Position numbers and translations under genes: made by a program. The notes beneath the pieces were generated by a model, which saw only the letters and a list, made by a program, of their open reading frames with translations, did no database searches and was not told where the DNA came from. This document shows positions 37,390 to 47,271 of a stretch of 64,000 nt of DNA, in pieces. The stretch lies in the NCBI GenBank assembly GCA_016778895.1, contig JADHOR010000002.1:62001-126000 (forward strand), given 5' to 3'. Position 1 is the first letter of the stretch, and each line of letters opens with the position of its first letter. Origin of the DNA: Candidatus Puniceispirillum sp. (lineage in GTDB: Bacteria > Pseudomonadota > Alphaproteobacteria > Puniceispirillales > Puniceispirillaceae).

Positions 37390-37740
37390 ATGCAACGACG
37401 GTTTATTCTACAAGGTCTGGAATGCCAAGCGTCAATTGGTATCTATGACGCCGAGCGCGCTGCCCCGCAACGGATCAAAATTGACGCCGAACTGCGGCTG
37501 AATGCGGCCAGCGAGCCTCTAGATGATCACGTTGAAAGCACACTGAATTATGACAATATCCGGCAGACAATCCTCACGATTGTTGCCGCCCGGCATTACG
37601 ATTTGCAGGAAACATTAGCTCGTGCGTTATTCGACGCGCTATCCAGTCTTAAAGATGTGCAGTCAGTATGTGTGCGCACCGCTAAGCCTGATGCCTATTA
37701 TGATTGCGAAACTATCGCCTATGAGCTGAATAATTTTTAG
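37390..37740 (+). CDS. folB: dihydroneopterin aldolase
   Basis: Cleaves dihydroneopterin to 6-hydroxymethyl-dihydropterin in folate synthesis. 116 residues of the tunnelling T-fold: FILQGLECQASIGIYDAER, PQRIKIDAEL, LNYDNIRQTI, HYDLQETLARALFDAL with the substrate-binding Glu, and VRTAKPDAYYDCETIAYEL. Slightly shorter than the E. coli enzyme. AGGATAGG lies before the ATG. folE and folD lie elsewhere in the window. Confidence 0.85.
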   Translation: MQRRFILQGLECQASIGIYDAERAAPQRIKIDAELRLNAASEPLDDHVESTLNYDNIRQTILTIVAARHYDLQETLARALFDALSSLKDVQSVCVRTAKPDAYYDCETIAYELNNF

Positions 37741-37745
37741 CGGCG

Positions 37746-38213
37746 CTAGGCTAGCCGGTCGAGCTTGGCCTTTAATTGATCAAACTCATCGCGAATCATA
37801 CGCAAGGAATCAGTGCCCGGGCTAGCCGTTCCGCCGCTGCGGATATTGTCGAGGCTGGCGCCAAGCGCATCTTCGGCATGACCCTGATGATCGAGAAACG
37901 CATTCATCGACCGCTCAAGATAACGCGACAAAATCGGCTCCATACGATCGCCGTAAAAGCGGATTAGCTGTTGCAGGACAGCAATTGGCAGCAGTCGATG
38001 CCCCTCTGATTCAATTTCCAAAATGATCTGCACAAGGGTAAAGCGGGTCAAATCTTGATCGTTGGTGGCGTCAATTACCCGGAAATCAATGTTATTTTTG
38101 ACCATCAGTTTCAAATCATCAATCGTGACATATTTTGATGAACTGGTGTCATATAGGCGGCGATTCGCATATTTGCGGATGACCACTTGATTTGCGGCTT
38201 GATTTGACTTCAT
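37746..38213 (-). CDS. phaR: polyhydroxyalkanoate synthesis repressor PhaR
   Basis: DNA-binding regulator of storage-polymer granules. About 155 residues with the PHB accumulation regulator domain IRKYANRRLYDTSSSKYVTIDDLKLMV at the N-terminus and a second helical domain with LPIAVLQQLIRFYGDRMEPILSRYLE. The C-terminal 30 residues are charged and coiled. Start is uncertain: ATGs at 38213 and 38219 and a TTG at 38243 are in frame. No phaC, phaA or phasin gene is in the window. Confidence 0.88.
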   Translation of the reverse strand: MKSNQAANQVVIRKYANRRLYDTSSSKYVTIDDLKLMVKNNIDFRVIDATNDQDLTRFTLVQIILEIESEGHRLLPIAVLQQLIRFYGDRMEPILSRYLERSMNAFLDHQGHAEDALGASLDNIRSGGTASPGTDSLRMIRDEFDQLKAKLDRLA

Positions 38214-38358
38214 AAACATCTCGGAGACTACGTTGAGCGACAATTGCTAGCAAATGTCGGCCCAATGCGCAATGTTGCAGTGCAAAATAAATTTCTACAA
38301 TATAGATATGAATTATCGCCAAATAGAATGCAGTGCAGCAAATGAGGGTGTTGATTGA

Positions 38359-39096
38359 ATGTTTGATGATATCACCGAATTTTCACGGTTCTATCAAACT
38401 GGTACTGGGCAGCGTGTCGCCGGGTTGATCCGCCAGCAATTAGAGTCTTTTTGGCCCAGCGGCTCATCCTCGTCAATGGCATTTTTAGGATATGCTCAGC
38501 CGTTTATCGACAAAGACTCGGCAGCGCTTGGGATGATGCCAGCGCGGCGCGGGGTGGCGTCTTGGCCAAAACCATCATCGGTTCGAAACTGTCTCGTTAA
38601 TCCGGCAAATCTGCCGCTTCCTGATGTGCATCTTGACCGGCTTTTACTAGCGCATATGCTGGAATTTGAGCATGATCCGGGTCAGCTTCTTGACGAATGC
38701 TGGCGGGTGCTTGACGGCGCTGGGCGGCTGCTGGTTATGGTGCCCAACCGCAGCGGCTTATGGGCAAGGGCTGAACGGACGCCGTTCGGTCATGGGCGTC
38801 CGTATTCCGGGCGCCAGTTGCGCCGGTTAATGGAAATGCATGGCTTTACGCCACGGCAAACCCGCCGTTTGGCCTTTATGCCGCCGCTAGCAGGGGTGCT
38901 TTTCCAGCGTTTTGCCTCAGCTATCGAGCGTGTCGGTGCCAGATGGTGGCCTGCTATGGGCGGCGTTCTGCTTGTCGAGGCTGATAAAATGCTCTATGCA
39001 CCTTCGGGAAAGGCACGTAAACTGCACCGTCAAAAAACCGCTGGTACGCCTGTATTGGTGGGACAATCGCGCGGGGCATTGTCGCCAAAAATTTGA
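38359..39096 (+). CDS. SAM-dependent methyltransferase (class I-like)
   Basis: 245 residues. The N-terminus FDDITEFSRFYQTGTGQRVAGLI, a weak SAM loop MAFLGYAQPF, the LPLPDVHLDRLLLAHMLE motif and VLDGAGRLLVMVPNRSGLWAR resemble an alphaproteobacterial methyltransferase group of unknown substrate, often annotated type 11. The glycine-rich SAM loop is less regular than usual. The ATG lacks a clear ribosome site. Divergent from phaR. Confidence 0.75.
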   Translation: MFDDITEFSRFYQTGTGQRVAGLIRQQLESFWPSGSSSSMAFLGYAQPFIDKDSAALGMMPARRGVASWPKPSSVRNCLVNPANLPLPDVHLDRLLLAHMLEFEHDPGQLLDECWRVLDGAGRLLVMVPNRSGLWARAERTPFGHGRPYSGRQLRRLMEMHGFTPRQTRRLAFMPPLAGVLFQRFASAIERVGARWWPAMGGVLLVEADKMLYAPSGKARKLHRQKTAGTPVLVGQSRGALSPKI

Positions 39097-39183
39097 TTGT
39101 GAAACTGGCGATTGCGCGGGGGCAACCGCAAAAATATGGCCTTGGGCAAAGATCATTGGTTTAGAAGGCTGGGAACATTGGGC

Positions 39184-39867
39184 ATGAGTGAAGATCTGAG
39201 CCAATTAAGAGACGCGATTGACCGGCTGGATGGCGAGATTTTACAAGCTCTGGCGAAACGGATGCAATTATCCGATCAGGTGATTGCTGCGAAAAAGGGG
39301 GCTTTTGCCTTCCGTCCGGGGCGTGAGGCCGCCTTGGTGCGCCAGCTTGTCGCCAACAGCAAAGCAAATGGCCAAGATTTGTCGCCTGCGGTAATTCTGG
39401 GTATCTGGCGGCAGATTATGACTGCTAGCCTCAGTCGGCAGAATGGCGATCTGGCCGTTGCCGTGCATCCGTCGGTGATGCCTGCAGCCGCCTGGCATAT
39501 GGGCAGTGCGCTGGTGGCAACCGCGCATGATCAGCTTGATCTGCTATTGGATGTGGTTGCGTCAGGGCAATGCCGTTATGCGCTGGTGCCTGCCGATGGT
39601 GACCAAAAAGTGCTGCTGGAAAGCCTTGATAAACATCGCCAGCTATTCATCATCGCGCGCACGCCGCTTTACGATATGCCGGCGGTGCGTCCGGCCTTTA
39701 TCATTGGTGATTACTTGCCAGATCCGTCTGGTGATGACATAAGCCTCTATGCTGTTGCATCAGCAGACGGGGTTACCCTTGGCAGTTTTGACGGCCATCA
39801 CGGTGACGCCGTCGCCGATGCAGCATTGCCAGATGCGGCACGGCTAGTCGGGGTTTACGCACGCTAA
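39184..39867 (+). CDS. chorismate mutase (AroQ type) with C-terminal extension
   Basis: Converts chorismate to prephenate. The first 85 residues are an AroQ helical domain (LSQLRDAIDRLDGEILQALAKRM, AAKKG, GREAALVRQL, ILGIWRQIMTASL). The remaining 140 residues form an alpha/beta region often attached to alphaproteobacterial chorismate mutases, with no recognised catalytic site. The ATG at 39184 fits the domain start; a 24-codon upstream extension is basic and non-homologous. It precedes the prephenate dehydrogenase gene by 66 bases. In many relatives hisC lies between them; here it does not. Confidence 0.87.
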   Translation: MSEDLSQLRDAIDRLDGEILQALAKRMQLSDQVIAAKKGAFAFRPGREAALVRQLVANSKANGQDLSPAVILGIWRQIMTASLSRQNGDLAVAVHPSVMPAAAWHMGSALVATAHDQLDLLLDVVASGQCRYALVPADGDQKVLLESLDKHRQLFIIARTPLYDMPAVRPAFIIGDYLPDPSGDDISLYAVASADGVTLGSFDGHHGDAVADAALPDAARLVGVYAR

Positions 39868-39933
39868 TCCAGTGTCGGACAATCAGATTTGCCGGGTAAA
39901 TAAACAGCAAAGACACAAAGTGAAAGCACTAGA

Positions 39934-40812
39934 ATGACACTAATTTACGACAAGGTGGCGGTGATTGGCATGGGGCTGATCGGTGCGTCCATTTCGCTTG
40001 CAACGCGCCGCGGCGGACTTGCTGGTAGCGTGATCGGTAGTGACCGTTCGCCCGATGTCGCAGCGACCGTGGCGCGGCTCCAGCTCGTCGATCATTTTGA
40101 GGCGGATGCAGCGCTGGCGGTACACGATGCCGATCTGGTGATCATGGCGGTGCCGGTTGGTGCTGTTGGTGCGGTTGCCGGACAGGTTTTGCCGCATATG
40201 AAGCCGGGCGCAGTGCTGACCGATACTGGATCAACCAAAACATCGGTTGTGCGCGATGTTGCACCGCATTTGCGTGATGATATTTTCTGGGTGCCATCGC
40301 ATCCGCTTGCTGGTACGGAACATTCGGGTCCGGGGGCTGGCTTTGAGGCGCTGTTTGACGGCCGCTACTGGATTATTTTGCCGTTGGCGAGCGATGAGGC
40401 TGTGGTGACACGGTTTGAGACCTATATCACTGGTCTTGGGTCAGTCTGTGAGCGCATGAGCCCCGAATACCATGATAAGGTATTGGCCTTAACGTCGCAT
40501 TTGCCGCATCTGATTGCCTACACGATCGTCGGGACGGCGGTCGACCTAGAAACCCAGTTGAAAAATGACGTGATCCGCTTTTCGGCGTCAGGATTTCGTG
40601 ATTTCACCCGTATTGCCGCGTCTGATCCGGTGATGTGGCGTGATGTCTTTTTGAATAATGACGGTGCGGTGCTGGAAATGTTGCAGCGATTTTCTGAAGA
40701 TCTCAGTTATCTGCAGCGGGCGATTCGCTGGCAGGAGGGTGATAAGCTCGAAGCCCTGTTCACCCGTACGCGTGAGATTCGACGCTCAATCATCGACGCG
40801 GGGCAGAATTAA
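39934..40812 (+). CDS. tyrA: prephenate/arogenate dehydrogenase
   Basis: Oxidative decarboxylation of prephenate or arogenate on the tyrosine branch. 292 residues with the NAD(P) loop VAVIGMGLIGASISLA, LTDTGSTKTSVV, the active-site HPLAGTEHSGPGAGFEALFDG and ALTSHLPHLIAYTI. The short length and lack of a fused mutase domain suit the cyclohexadienyl dehydrogenase (TyrC) type. It ends inside the 3' end of the convergent DUF218 gene (27-base overlap). Confidence 0.93.
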   Translation: MTLIYDKVAVIGMGLIGASISLATRRGGLAGSVIGSDRSPDVAATVARLQLVDHFEADAALAVHDADLVIMAVPVGAVGAVAGQVLPHMKPGAVLTDTGSTKTSVVRDVAPHLRDDIFWVPSHPLAGTEHSGPGAGFEALFDGRYWIILPLASDEAVVTRFETYITGLGSVCERMSPEYHDKVLALTSHLPHLIAYTIVGTAVDLETQLKNDVIRFSASGFRDFTRIAASDPVMWRDVFLNNDGAVLEMLQRFSEDLSYLQRAIRWQEGDKLEALFTRTREIRRSIIDAGQN

Positions 40813-41436
40813 ATCGGCCAGTGGCTCGGTAAGATATTTCGCATATTCGCGCACCAGAAGGCGTATAATCGGCGGTGTCTTCCACCAGGTCTCAAGGTCG
40901 AGGTCAGTCGGGCTAACCGCTGAATAATGCAGGGTAAAATCTGGCATCCTCTGCGCAAACACTGATTTGGCGCGCGGCATGTGATAATTTGCAGTAACCA
41001 GTTGTAAAGAACGAAACTGATTGGCGGTGGCCCATTGCCGCGCCGCCAACGCATTTCCTCTGGTGTCGCTGGCCTCGAATTCCAGCGTCACGCAACAATC
41101 AAGCAGTACGATTGCCGCCTTATCGAGCTTCAGATTATCTGCCAAAATGGCCTTACTTACACCTGGCCCGACGCCTGACACTAAAAGTGCCTTGCCAGCA
41201 CCATTTTGCAACAGATCCAGCCCTTTCGCCAAACGTTGCTGTCCGCCGGTAATCACCACAATGCCGTCGGTGGGTATGCTGGCAGCCTGATCTGCCTTGG
41301 GAAGGGATAGGACAAAATGCTGTAATCCGGCCAGAAAATAGGCACAAACAAGAAGCAGGATGGTCAGCACCAATTTTGCTGTCCTTCCGGTTCGCCCCGC
41401 AAAAATTGTTTTCAACCTAGCCATATAGCTTTTCAT
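40786..41436 (-). CDS. YdcF/DUF218 membrane-anchored protein
   Basis: 216 residues: one N-terminal membrane helix (about residues 20-40, LVLTILLLVCAYFLAGL) and a DUF218 domain with IVVITGGQQRLAKGLDLL, LLVSGVGPG, SDTRGNALAARQW and LVTANYHMPRAKSVF. Family members such as SanA, YdcF and ElyC affect the envelope; the reaction is not known. Start ambiguous (ATG at 41436 or 41424). In relatives it neighbours plsC and ftsEX, not seen here. Confidence 0.85.
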   Translation of the reverse strand: MKSYMARLKTIFAGRTGRTAKLVLTILLLVCAYFLAGLQHFVLSLPKADQAASIPTDGIVVITGGQQRLAKGLDLLQNGAGKALLVSGVGPGVSKAILADNLKLDKAAIVLLDCCVTLEFEASDTRGNALAARQWATANQFRSLQLVTANYHMPRAKSVFAQRMPDFTLHYSAVSPTDLDLETWWKTPPIIRLLVREYAKYLTEPLADLILPRVDD

Positions 41437-41898
41437 AATAGGAAAAATGTCGCTATTGCCAACCAAAACCGTTGGCAAAGACTAACGTCTGCGTATACGC
41501 CCCACCGGCCAACCGGCCCATTGCAGGATTTGTGATCATATCTGGACGTTGCGATTAGGCACAAATAATGCTCCGCATAACACGCTGGATCAGTTGCTGT
41601 TGGTTGATCTCGATGGGTATAATGCCAGGGATATGCTTCGGCTTCGGGGCGCGCTTCGCAAGAACGGCTTATGGCGCTGTCATGCTGCACCGTTGCTGGT
41701 AAAGCTAGCCAGCTCGCCCGGGGTGGTTTTGCGGGAAAACCTAATCTGAGCTGATGACCGGATTATCGGCGCCAAATAGCAAAGCCGGTTTTTTGTAAAG
41801 CTTTATGTGGATGTTGGCTCAAAGGCCAATGTCAGTGTTGTGCCCGTATCGCAACCCGTGCTTGAGTGATTATCCCAAGTTTTTGCCAGCGCCACGGT
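41437..41898. other. 462-base gap with one doubtful plus-strand ORF
   Basis: A TTG-initiated frame of 66 codons (41549-41749) ends just before a weak CGGC/GCCG hairpin followed by TTTTTT (about 41768-41796). The protein has no recognisable motif and its start has no ribosome site, so I do not call it a gene. The gap may hold the YdcF promoter on the minus strand. Confidence 0.4.
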
Positions 41899-43173
41899 CT
41901 AGCCTGATAAATTGGCGAAATCGGGGATTGTTTCATCATTGATTATGTCGGCAATTGGCCGCGCCCCGCGTAGCAGGTGTGCGCTGCCATCAAGCACCAA
42001 AATTTCTGCGGCAGGTGAGCGGCTGTTATAGCCGGACGACATAACGGCACCGTAAGCACCAGCTGACATGATGGCAAGCCCGTCGCCGGCACTAAGATCA
42101 GGCATATCCCGGTTTAGTCCCAGATAATCGCCAGTTTCGCAAACTGGTCCAACAATATCGGCCTTGCCGGTTGAGGGCTTTGGCGCGGCAAGTGTCCAGA
42201 TCGGGTGATGCGACTCATAAAGCGTCGGCCTTAAAAGATCATTCATCGCCGCATCAACAATCACAAAGCGCTTATTATCGCCCTGCTTAACATAGATCAC
42301 TCGGGTGATCAGCGCGCCATTGTTGGCAATGATCGACCGACCCGGCTCAAATCCGAGGGTAAAGCCCTTATCCTTGAAAAGCCTTTCGACCATCGCTCCG
42401 TATGCGGTAAAATCAGTCGGTCCAGCCAACTCATAATCAACTCCAACACCGCCGCCAAGGTCAAGGTTAGGCAATGGCATTCCAGCATCGCGAAGCTCTA
42501 TAGCCAGCGCCAGAAGCGCCGAATAGGCTGCCTCGTACGGCGCCAGATTGCGGATCTGCGAGCCGATATGCACGGCCAGACCGGCCGGCCGGATGTGCGC
42601 ATCTTCGGTCAGTCTCCGGTAAAGATCAGCAGCTTCGCGCTGGTCTGTTGAAATACCAAATTTCGTGTCACGCTGACCCGTTGAAATTTTTGCATGGGTG
42701 CCCGGATTCACATCAACATTGACACGCAACGCCACTGGGGCAACCACTCCCATCTCAGCGGCAATCGCACTGATGGCGGCCACTTCAGGGGCGGATTCTG
42801 CATTGATCTGGCCAATGCCATCGGCAAGCGCCTGCCGGATGTCATCAGCGGTTTTGCCAACGCCGGAAAACACTACATCGGCCGGATTGATACCGGCTGC
42901 CTTGGCCCGTGCCAATTCGCCTGCCGACACGATATCCATACCACCGCCAAGTCGTCCGATAAGAGCCAGAACACCGAGCGCCGAATTGGCCTTCATCGCA
43001 AAATGTACCTTGCCGGCGACTGGTGCAACAGCTGCCTGAAACTGGATAAAAGCCTCGGTTATGCCGGCTCCCGAATAAACATAGACTGGCGAACCATGGG
43101 TCGCGGCAATATAGGTAAGCGGAAGCCCGTCAACGCATAGTTGCTGGTTGTTATCACGGTGAAAAGCGCACAT
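41899..43173 (-). CDS. lysA: diaminopimelate decarboxylase
   Basis: Last step of lysine synthesis, PLP-dependent. 424 residues with the Schiff-base Lys61 in HFAMKANS, GGGMDIVSAGEL, VHIGSQI, LDLGGGVGVDY, EPGRSI and the C-terminal CETGDYLG with the active-site Cys, plus YNSRSPAAEILV. It follows the small lipoprotein and argH on the same strand, a common alphaproteobacterial trio. Confidence 0.97.
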   Translation of the reverse strand: MCAFHRDNNQQLCVDGLPLTYIAATHGSPVYVYSGAGITEAFIQFQAAVAPVAGKVHFAMKANSALGVLALIGRLGGGMDIVSAGELARAKAAGINPADVVFSGVGKTADDIRQALADGIGQINAESAPEVAAISAIAAEMGVVAPVALRVNVDVNPGTHAKISTGQRDTKFGISTDQREAADLYRRLTEDAHIRPAGLAVHIGSQIRNLAPYEAAYSALLALAIELRDAGMPLPNLDLGGGVGVDYELAGPTDFTAYGAMVERLFKDKGFTLGFEPGRSIIANNGALITRVIYVKQGDNKRFVIVDAAMNDLLRPTLYESHHPIWTLAAPKPSTGKADIVGPVCETGDYLGLNRDMPDLSAGDGLAIMSAGAYGAVMSSGYNSRSPAAEILVLDGSAHLLRGARPIADIINDETIPDFANLSG

Positions 43174-43205
43174 GATTACGATGGCTCCTAAAGCTGTGGC
43201 AAAGC

Positions 43206-43343
43206 CTAGTTGGCGGGGGTTTCTGTCTGGGTTGCGGCAGGGATTTGGGATGGCCGATAAGGATCGCCGCGCTTGCCGCAGGCACTAAGGCCAAGCGTCA
43301 GCAGCAGGCTGATCAGACTGCCAAGAATGAATGTGCGTCGCAT
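43206..43343 (-). CDS. lptM: small LptM-like lipoprotein
   Basis: Only 45 residues: a signal helix ending LGLSAC with the lipid-modified Cys22, followed by GKRGDPYRPSQ, close to the CGxKGPLYxP pattern of LptM (formerly YifL). LptM assists maturation of the LPS translocon LptD in enterobacteria. A longer frame runs upstream but overlaps argH; the ATG at 43343 follows AAAGGAGCCGCT. Position between argH and lysA is typical for the family. Confidence 0.85.
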   Translation of the reverse strand: MRRTFILGSLISLLLTLGLSACGKRGDPYRPSQIPAATQTETPAN

Positions 43344-43374
43344 AGCGGCTCCTTTAACCGAGTGTGGTTCTGCG

Positions 43375-44793
43375 TTAGGTGATGGCAAAGCGTTTGCGTG
43401 CATCGATGATGCGTGCGCGCACTTCATCAGGGGCCGTGCCGCCAAAACTGGCTCGCGCAGCGGCGGCATTTTCTACCGATAAAAGCCCGATAATATCTGG
43501 CTTGATCCGCGGTTCTATGGCTTGCATCGCGGCAAGGCTCATCTCTTCAAGATTAAATCCCTTTGCCGCAGCTTCGGCAACAATCTCGCCGCTAGCATGA
43601 TGTGCCTCACGGAACGGCATCCCCAATTCGCGAACCATGTAATCAGCCAGATCGGTGGCAGTCGGGAAACCCGTCTTCAACGCTGCTAACATCGCGTCTG
43701 GCTTTGGTGTCATATCGCGGATCATACCGGTCGTTGCCGCCAGCGCTATGCCAAGCGCATCAGCAGCGTCAAATACACCTTCCTTATCTTCTTGCATATC
43801 CTTGCCATAGGCAAGCGGCAGACCTTTCAACACGATCAATAATCCGGTCAGTGCGCCAATGATTCGTCCCGGCTTTGCCCGCACGAGTTCGGCCGCATCC
43901 GGATTTCGCTTTTGCGGCATGATGGATGATCCGGTGGTAAACGCATCTGACAATGCGATAAAGCCAAACTGGTCAGATGACCAGATCACCAACTCTTCGG
44001 CAAAGCGTGATAGATGAACCGAACAAATGGCGGCGGCGGCGAGGAAATCAAGCGCGAAATCGCGGTCAGAAACCGCATCCATAGCGTTTGCTGCGGGCCG
44101 GTCAAAGCCAAGCGCGCCAGCAGTCATATGCCTGTTGGTTGGAAAGGATGTTCCGGCCAATGCGGCGGCGCCAAGTGGCGATTCATTCAACCGCTTTCTG
44201 GCATCGGCAAAGCGCCCGCGGTCACGCCCCAGCATTTCAACATATGCCATCAGATGAAAGCCAAAAGTGACCGGCTGGGCGGTTTGAAGGTGGGTAAATC
44301 CGGGCATCAAAACATCGGCATGCGCCTCAGCTTTATCCAATAGTGCGGCCTGCATATCCGCCAGCGCATGATCAACCGAGTCCAGCAGATCACGAACCCA
44401 TAATTTAAAATCGGTGGCGACCTGATCATTGCGTGACCGAGCGGTGTGAAGGCGGTGCGCTGGCTCGCCAATTAATTCGGCAAGCCGTGACTCTATGTTC
44501 ATATGAATATCTTCAAGCGCTTCGGAAAAGGCAAAGCTGCCAGCCTCGATCTCGCCGGCAATCTGATCAAGCCCGCCATGGATCGCTTGGCAATCATCAT
44601 CGGAAATGATCTTGCAGGCGGCAAGCATCGTCGCATGTGCCTTTGATCCGGCAATATCCTGTCGGTAAAGTCGCTGGTCGTAGGCAATTGACGCATTGAT
44701 ATCCTGCATCAATTGTGACGGGCCGCTTGAGAAGCGTCCGCCCCAGATGCTAGACTTTGCGTCTGTGTCTAATATTTTATCATTCTTTGCCAT
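43375..44793 (-). CDS. argH: argininosuccinate lyase
   Basis: Final step of arginine synthesis, giving arginine and fumarate. 472 residues of the fumarase/aspartase superfamily: MWGGRF-like [43 protein letters not shown] and the signature [12 protein letters not shown] with the catalytic Ser. A 41-codon upstream in-frame extension would run into the divergent tlpA-like gene and is rejected in favour of MAKNDK at 44793. Confidence 0.96.
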   Translation of the reverse strand: MAKNDKILDTDAKSSIWGGRFSSGPSQLMQDINASIAYDQRLYRQDIAGSKAHATMLAACKIISDDDCQAIHGGLDQIAGEIEAGSFAFSEALEDIHMNIESRLAELIGEPAHRLHTARSRNDQVATDFKLWVRDLLDSVDHALADMQAALLDKAEAHADVLMPGFTHLQTAQPVTFGFHLMAYVEMLGRDRGRFADARKRLNESPLGAAALAGTSFPTNRHMTAGALGFDRPAANAMDAVSDRDFALDFLAAAAICSVHLSRFAEELVIWSSDQFGFIALSDAFTTGSSIMPQKRNPDAAELVRAKPGRIIGALTGLLIVLKGLPLAYGKDMQEDKEGVFDAADALGIALAATTGMIRDMTPKPDAMLAALKTGFPTATDLADYMVRELGMPFREAHHASGEIVAEAAAKGFNLEEMSLAAMQAIEPRIKPDIIGLLSVENAAAARASFGGTAPDEVRARIIDARKRFAIT

Positions 44794-44810
44794 GTCAATA
44801 AACCAGTGAA

Positions 44811-45404
44811 GTGGGAAATCAATTGTCTTATACGCGGCTTTCGTCAAATTTTCAGCCAAAAACCGCGTTGATTGCGCGGCGACAGGTTTTCTCTGGTTTT
44901 CTGGGGCTGTCGGCATTCATACTATGGCCGGATCTGGCTGTAGCTGGCGCACCGCCGATCGCAGCGCCCACGCCGCCAATATCAACATCTATTCTGGATA
45001 AAGACGGCGAGGCTCTCCGCCTCGACAGGTTTCGCGGCACACCGCTATTGATCAATTTCTGGGCAACATGGTGCCCCCCTTGCGTTGCCGAATTACCAGC
45101 ACTCGACACTGCCGCCAAACAGCTGGGTGATGATGTGACGGTGCTGCTTATTTCGGTTGATCGGGGCGGCAGTAAAAAGGCACTGCCGTTCTTGCAAGAT
45201 CGCGGTATTTCCCGTCCGGAAATGGCCTTTGATGCCAAGGCGGCATTGTCGCGTGAAATGGGCGTAAGAGGGCTGCCAACCACGTTCTTGCTTAGCGCGG
45301 ATCAACAGCAAAGCTGGGCCTATGTGGGGCCGCGGGCATGGGATTCGGCGGCAATGATTGCGGAAATTCGCGCTCTATTGCAAACCCAGCCCGCCGCCGC
45401 ATAA
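44811..45404 (+). CDS. TlpA-family periplasmic thioredoxin
   Basis: Thiol-disulfide reductase, probably keeping cytochrome c or copper-site cysteines reduced. 197 residues with a signal segment ([24 protein letters not shown], residues 22-45; the paired arginines could mean Tat export). A proline-rich stretch leads to the thioredoxin fold with WATWCPPC (Cys88, Cys91) and the cis-Pro loop [11 protein letters not shown]. Start is a GTG at 44811 or the TTG at 44823. Divergent from argH, a frequent arrangement. Confidence 0.88.
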   Translation: MGNQLSYTRLSSNFQPKTALIARRQVFSGFLGLSAFILWPDLAVAGAPPIAAPTPPISTSILDKDGEALRLDRFRGTPLLINFWATWCPPCVAELPALDTAAKQLGDDVTVLLISVDRGGSKKALPFLQDRGISRPEMAFDAKAALSREMGVRGLPTTFLLSADQQQSWAYVGPRAWDSAAMIAEIRALLQTQPAAA

Positions 45405-45464
45405 ACGGATCAGTCTAGCGACACGCCCTTTGTACAAAAAAGAGTGGCACAAAACGTTCGGCAC

Positions 45465-45494
45465 AAAAAAGGCGGCACTTGCGAGAGTGCCGCC
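45465..45494 (-). terminator. rho-independent terminator of etfBA
   Basis: GGCGGCAC (45471-45478) pairs with GTGCCGCC (45487-45494); on the minus strand the stem is followed by six T (45470-45465). It sits 32 bases past the etfA stop. Confidence 0.85.
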
Positions 45495-45525
45495 TGATCA
45501 GGCTGACTTAAGAAATCAGAAACCT

Positions 45526-46458
45526 TTAGCCTAATTCCTGCTCAAGCGCAGGCACCGCATCAAACAGATCGGCGACCAGACCATAATCGGCAACTTGGAA
45601 AATTGGCGCTTCATCATCTTTATTGATGGCGACAATCACCTTGCTGTCTTTCATGCCTGCTAGGTGCTGAATGGCCCCCGAAATACCGACGGCAATATAT
45701 AGATCAGGCGCAACAACCTTGCCGGTCTGGCCGACCTGATAATCATTTGGCACAAACCCGGCATCGACCGCTGCACGTGACGCGCCAACGGCGGCACCAA
45801 GCTTGTCAGCAACCTTTTCCAGCATGGCAAAATTTGCCCCATCCTGCATACCGCGGCCGCCCGATACCACAATGGGAGCCGAGGTCAGTTCAGGGCGCTC
45901 CGAGCTAGAAAGCTCAGATTTGACATAGGCTGAAAGGCCAGCCTCACCCCCGCCGGTTACGGCTTCGATTGCGGCGCTGCCACCCTCGCTCGCAACAGCC
46001 TCAAAGGCGGTGCCACGAACGGTAATGACCTTGATTGCCTCGCTAGACGATACGGTTGACAGCGCATTTCCGGCATAAATTGGACGCTGGAAACTATTGG
46101 CGTCGACAACTTTGATGATGTCAGAGATTTGCATTACATCAAGCATGGCCGCCAGACGTGGCATAACATTTTTGCCGGTCGTTGTTGCCGCTGCCATAAT
46201 GTGCGAATACCCAGCTGATAGGCTTTGCAGCAACGGTGCCAGATTTTCGGCAAGGCCATTTTCGAACGCCTTGTCATCGGCCACCAATACCTTGGCAACA
46301 CCAGCAATTGACGCTGCTGCCTTGGCAACATTGCCGCTGGCATCACCGGCAACAAGCAGATGCATGTCCCCACCGATCTGGCTCGCGGCGCTAACCGCGT
46401 TTAGGGTAACCGGGCTTAGCTGTCCATTTTCATGGTCACATAGGATAAGAATGCTCAT
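45526..46458 (-). CDS. etfA: electron transfer flavoprotein subunit alpha
   Basis: Binds FAD and passes electrons from acyl-CoA and other dehydrogenases to ETF-quinone oxidoreductase. 310 residues with [53 protein letters not shown] (the FAD signature spread over residues 205-250) and [22 protein letters not shown]. Starts three bases after the etfB stop. Confidence 0.97.
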   Translation of the reverse strand: MSILILCDHENGQLSPVTLNAVSAASQIGGDMHLLVAGDASGNVAKAAASIAGVAKVLVADDKAFENGLAENLAPLLQSLSAGYSHIMAAATTTGKNVMPRLAAMLDVMQISDIIKVVDANSFQRPIYAGNALSTVSSSEAIKVITVRGTAFEAVASEGGSAAIEAVTGGGEAGLSAYVKSELSSSERPELTSAPIVVSGGRGMQDGANFAMLEKVADKLGAAVGASRAAVDAGFVPNDYQVGQTGKVVAPDLYIAVGISGAIQHLAGMKDSKVIVAINKDDEAPIFQVADYGLVADLFDAVPALEQELG

Positions 46459-46461
46459 GGC

Positions 46462-47211
46462 TTAGATCACCTTTGCTTCATTTTTCAATTTATTGACCAG
46501 CTCCTGTACATCGGCGACCTTCACACCGGCGGCACGGGCGGCTGGCTCTTCAACCTTGACGATGGTTAGGCGCGGCGCAATATCAACCCCAAGATCAGCT
46601 GCATTCAGGCTATCAAGCGGCTTTTTCTTGGCCTTCATGATGTTTGGCAATGACGCATAGCGTGGCTCGTTCAGACGCAAATCAACCGTTACAATGGCTG
46701 GCATTTTGATTTCGATATGTTCCAGCCCACCGTCAACTTCGCGGGTGACTTTGGCTTTGTCACCAGCAATTTCAAGCGCTGAAACAAACGTGCCTTGCGC
46801 CCATCCAAGCAGGGCGGCAAGCATCTGTCCGGTTTGGTTGCAATCATCGTCAATCGCCTGCTTGCCAACAAGAACAAGTCCCGGATTTTCATTTGCCACA
46901 ACTGCTTTTAACAATTTTGCAACCGCCAGTGGCTCGATGTCATGCGGGGCTTCAATATGGATACCGCGATCCGCGCCCATGGCCAACGCTGTGCGGATGG
47001 TCTCCTGATTCTGCGCTGGGCCGATTGACACCGCAACCACTTCTTCAGCTGTGCCAGCCTCGCGCAATCTCAATGCCTGCTCGACAGCGATTTCATCAAA
47101 CGGGTTCATCGCCATTTTTACATTGGCAAGCTCAACCCCTGTTTGGTCGGCCTTTACGCGCACCTTGACGTTATAGTCAATGACCCGTTTTACCGGAACA
47201 AGAACCTTCAT
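46462..47211 (-). CDS. etfB: electron transfer flavoprotein subunit beta
   Basis: AMP-binding partner of EtfA. 249 residues from [14 protein letters not shown], with [39 protein letters not shown] and the recognition loop [21 protein letters not shown]. An ATG two codons earlier is only three bases from GGAGG, so the ATG at 47211 with eight-base spacing is taken. Confidence 0.97.
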   Translation of the reverse strand: MKVLVPVKRVIDYNVKVRVKADQTGVELANVKMAMNPFDEIAVEQALRLREAGTAEEVVAVSIGPAQNQETIRTALAMGADRGIHIEAPHDIEPLAVAKLLKAVVANENPGLVLVGKQAIDDDCNQTGQMLAALLGWAQGTFVSALEIAGDKAKVTREVDGGLEHIEIKMPAIVTVDLRLNEPRYASLPNIMKAKKKPLDSLNAADLGVDIAPRLTIVKVEEPAARAAGVKVADVQELVNKLKNEAKVI

Positions 47212-47271
47212 TTCCATATCCTCCGCATCAATACCCTGCCACCCTACGGGCGACCATTATCAAAAACCTGT

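Noticed and set aside
41549-41749. 66-codon plus-strand ORF followed by a T-run
   Set aside because: TTG start without ribosome site, no family resemblance, weak hairpin; kept only as a note on the gap.
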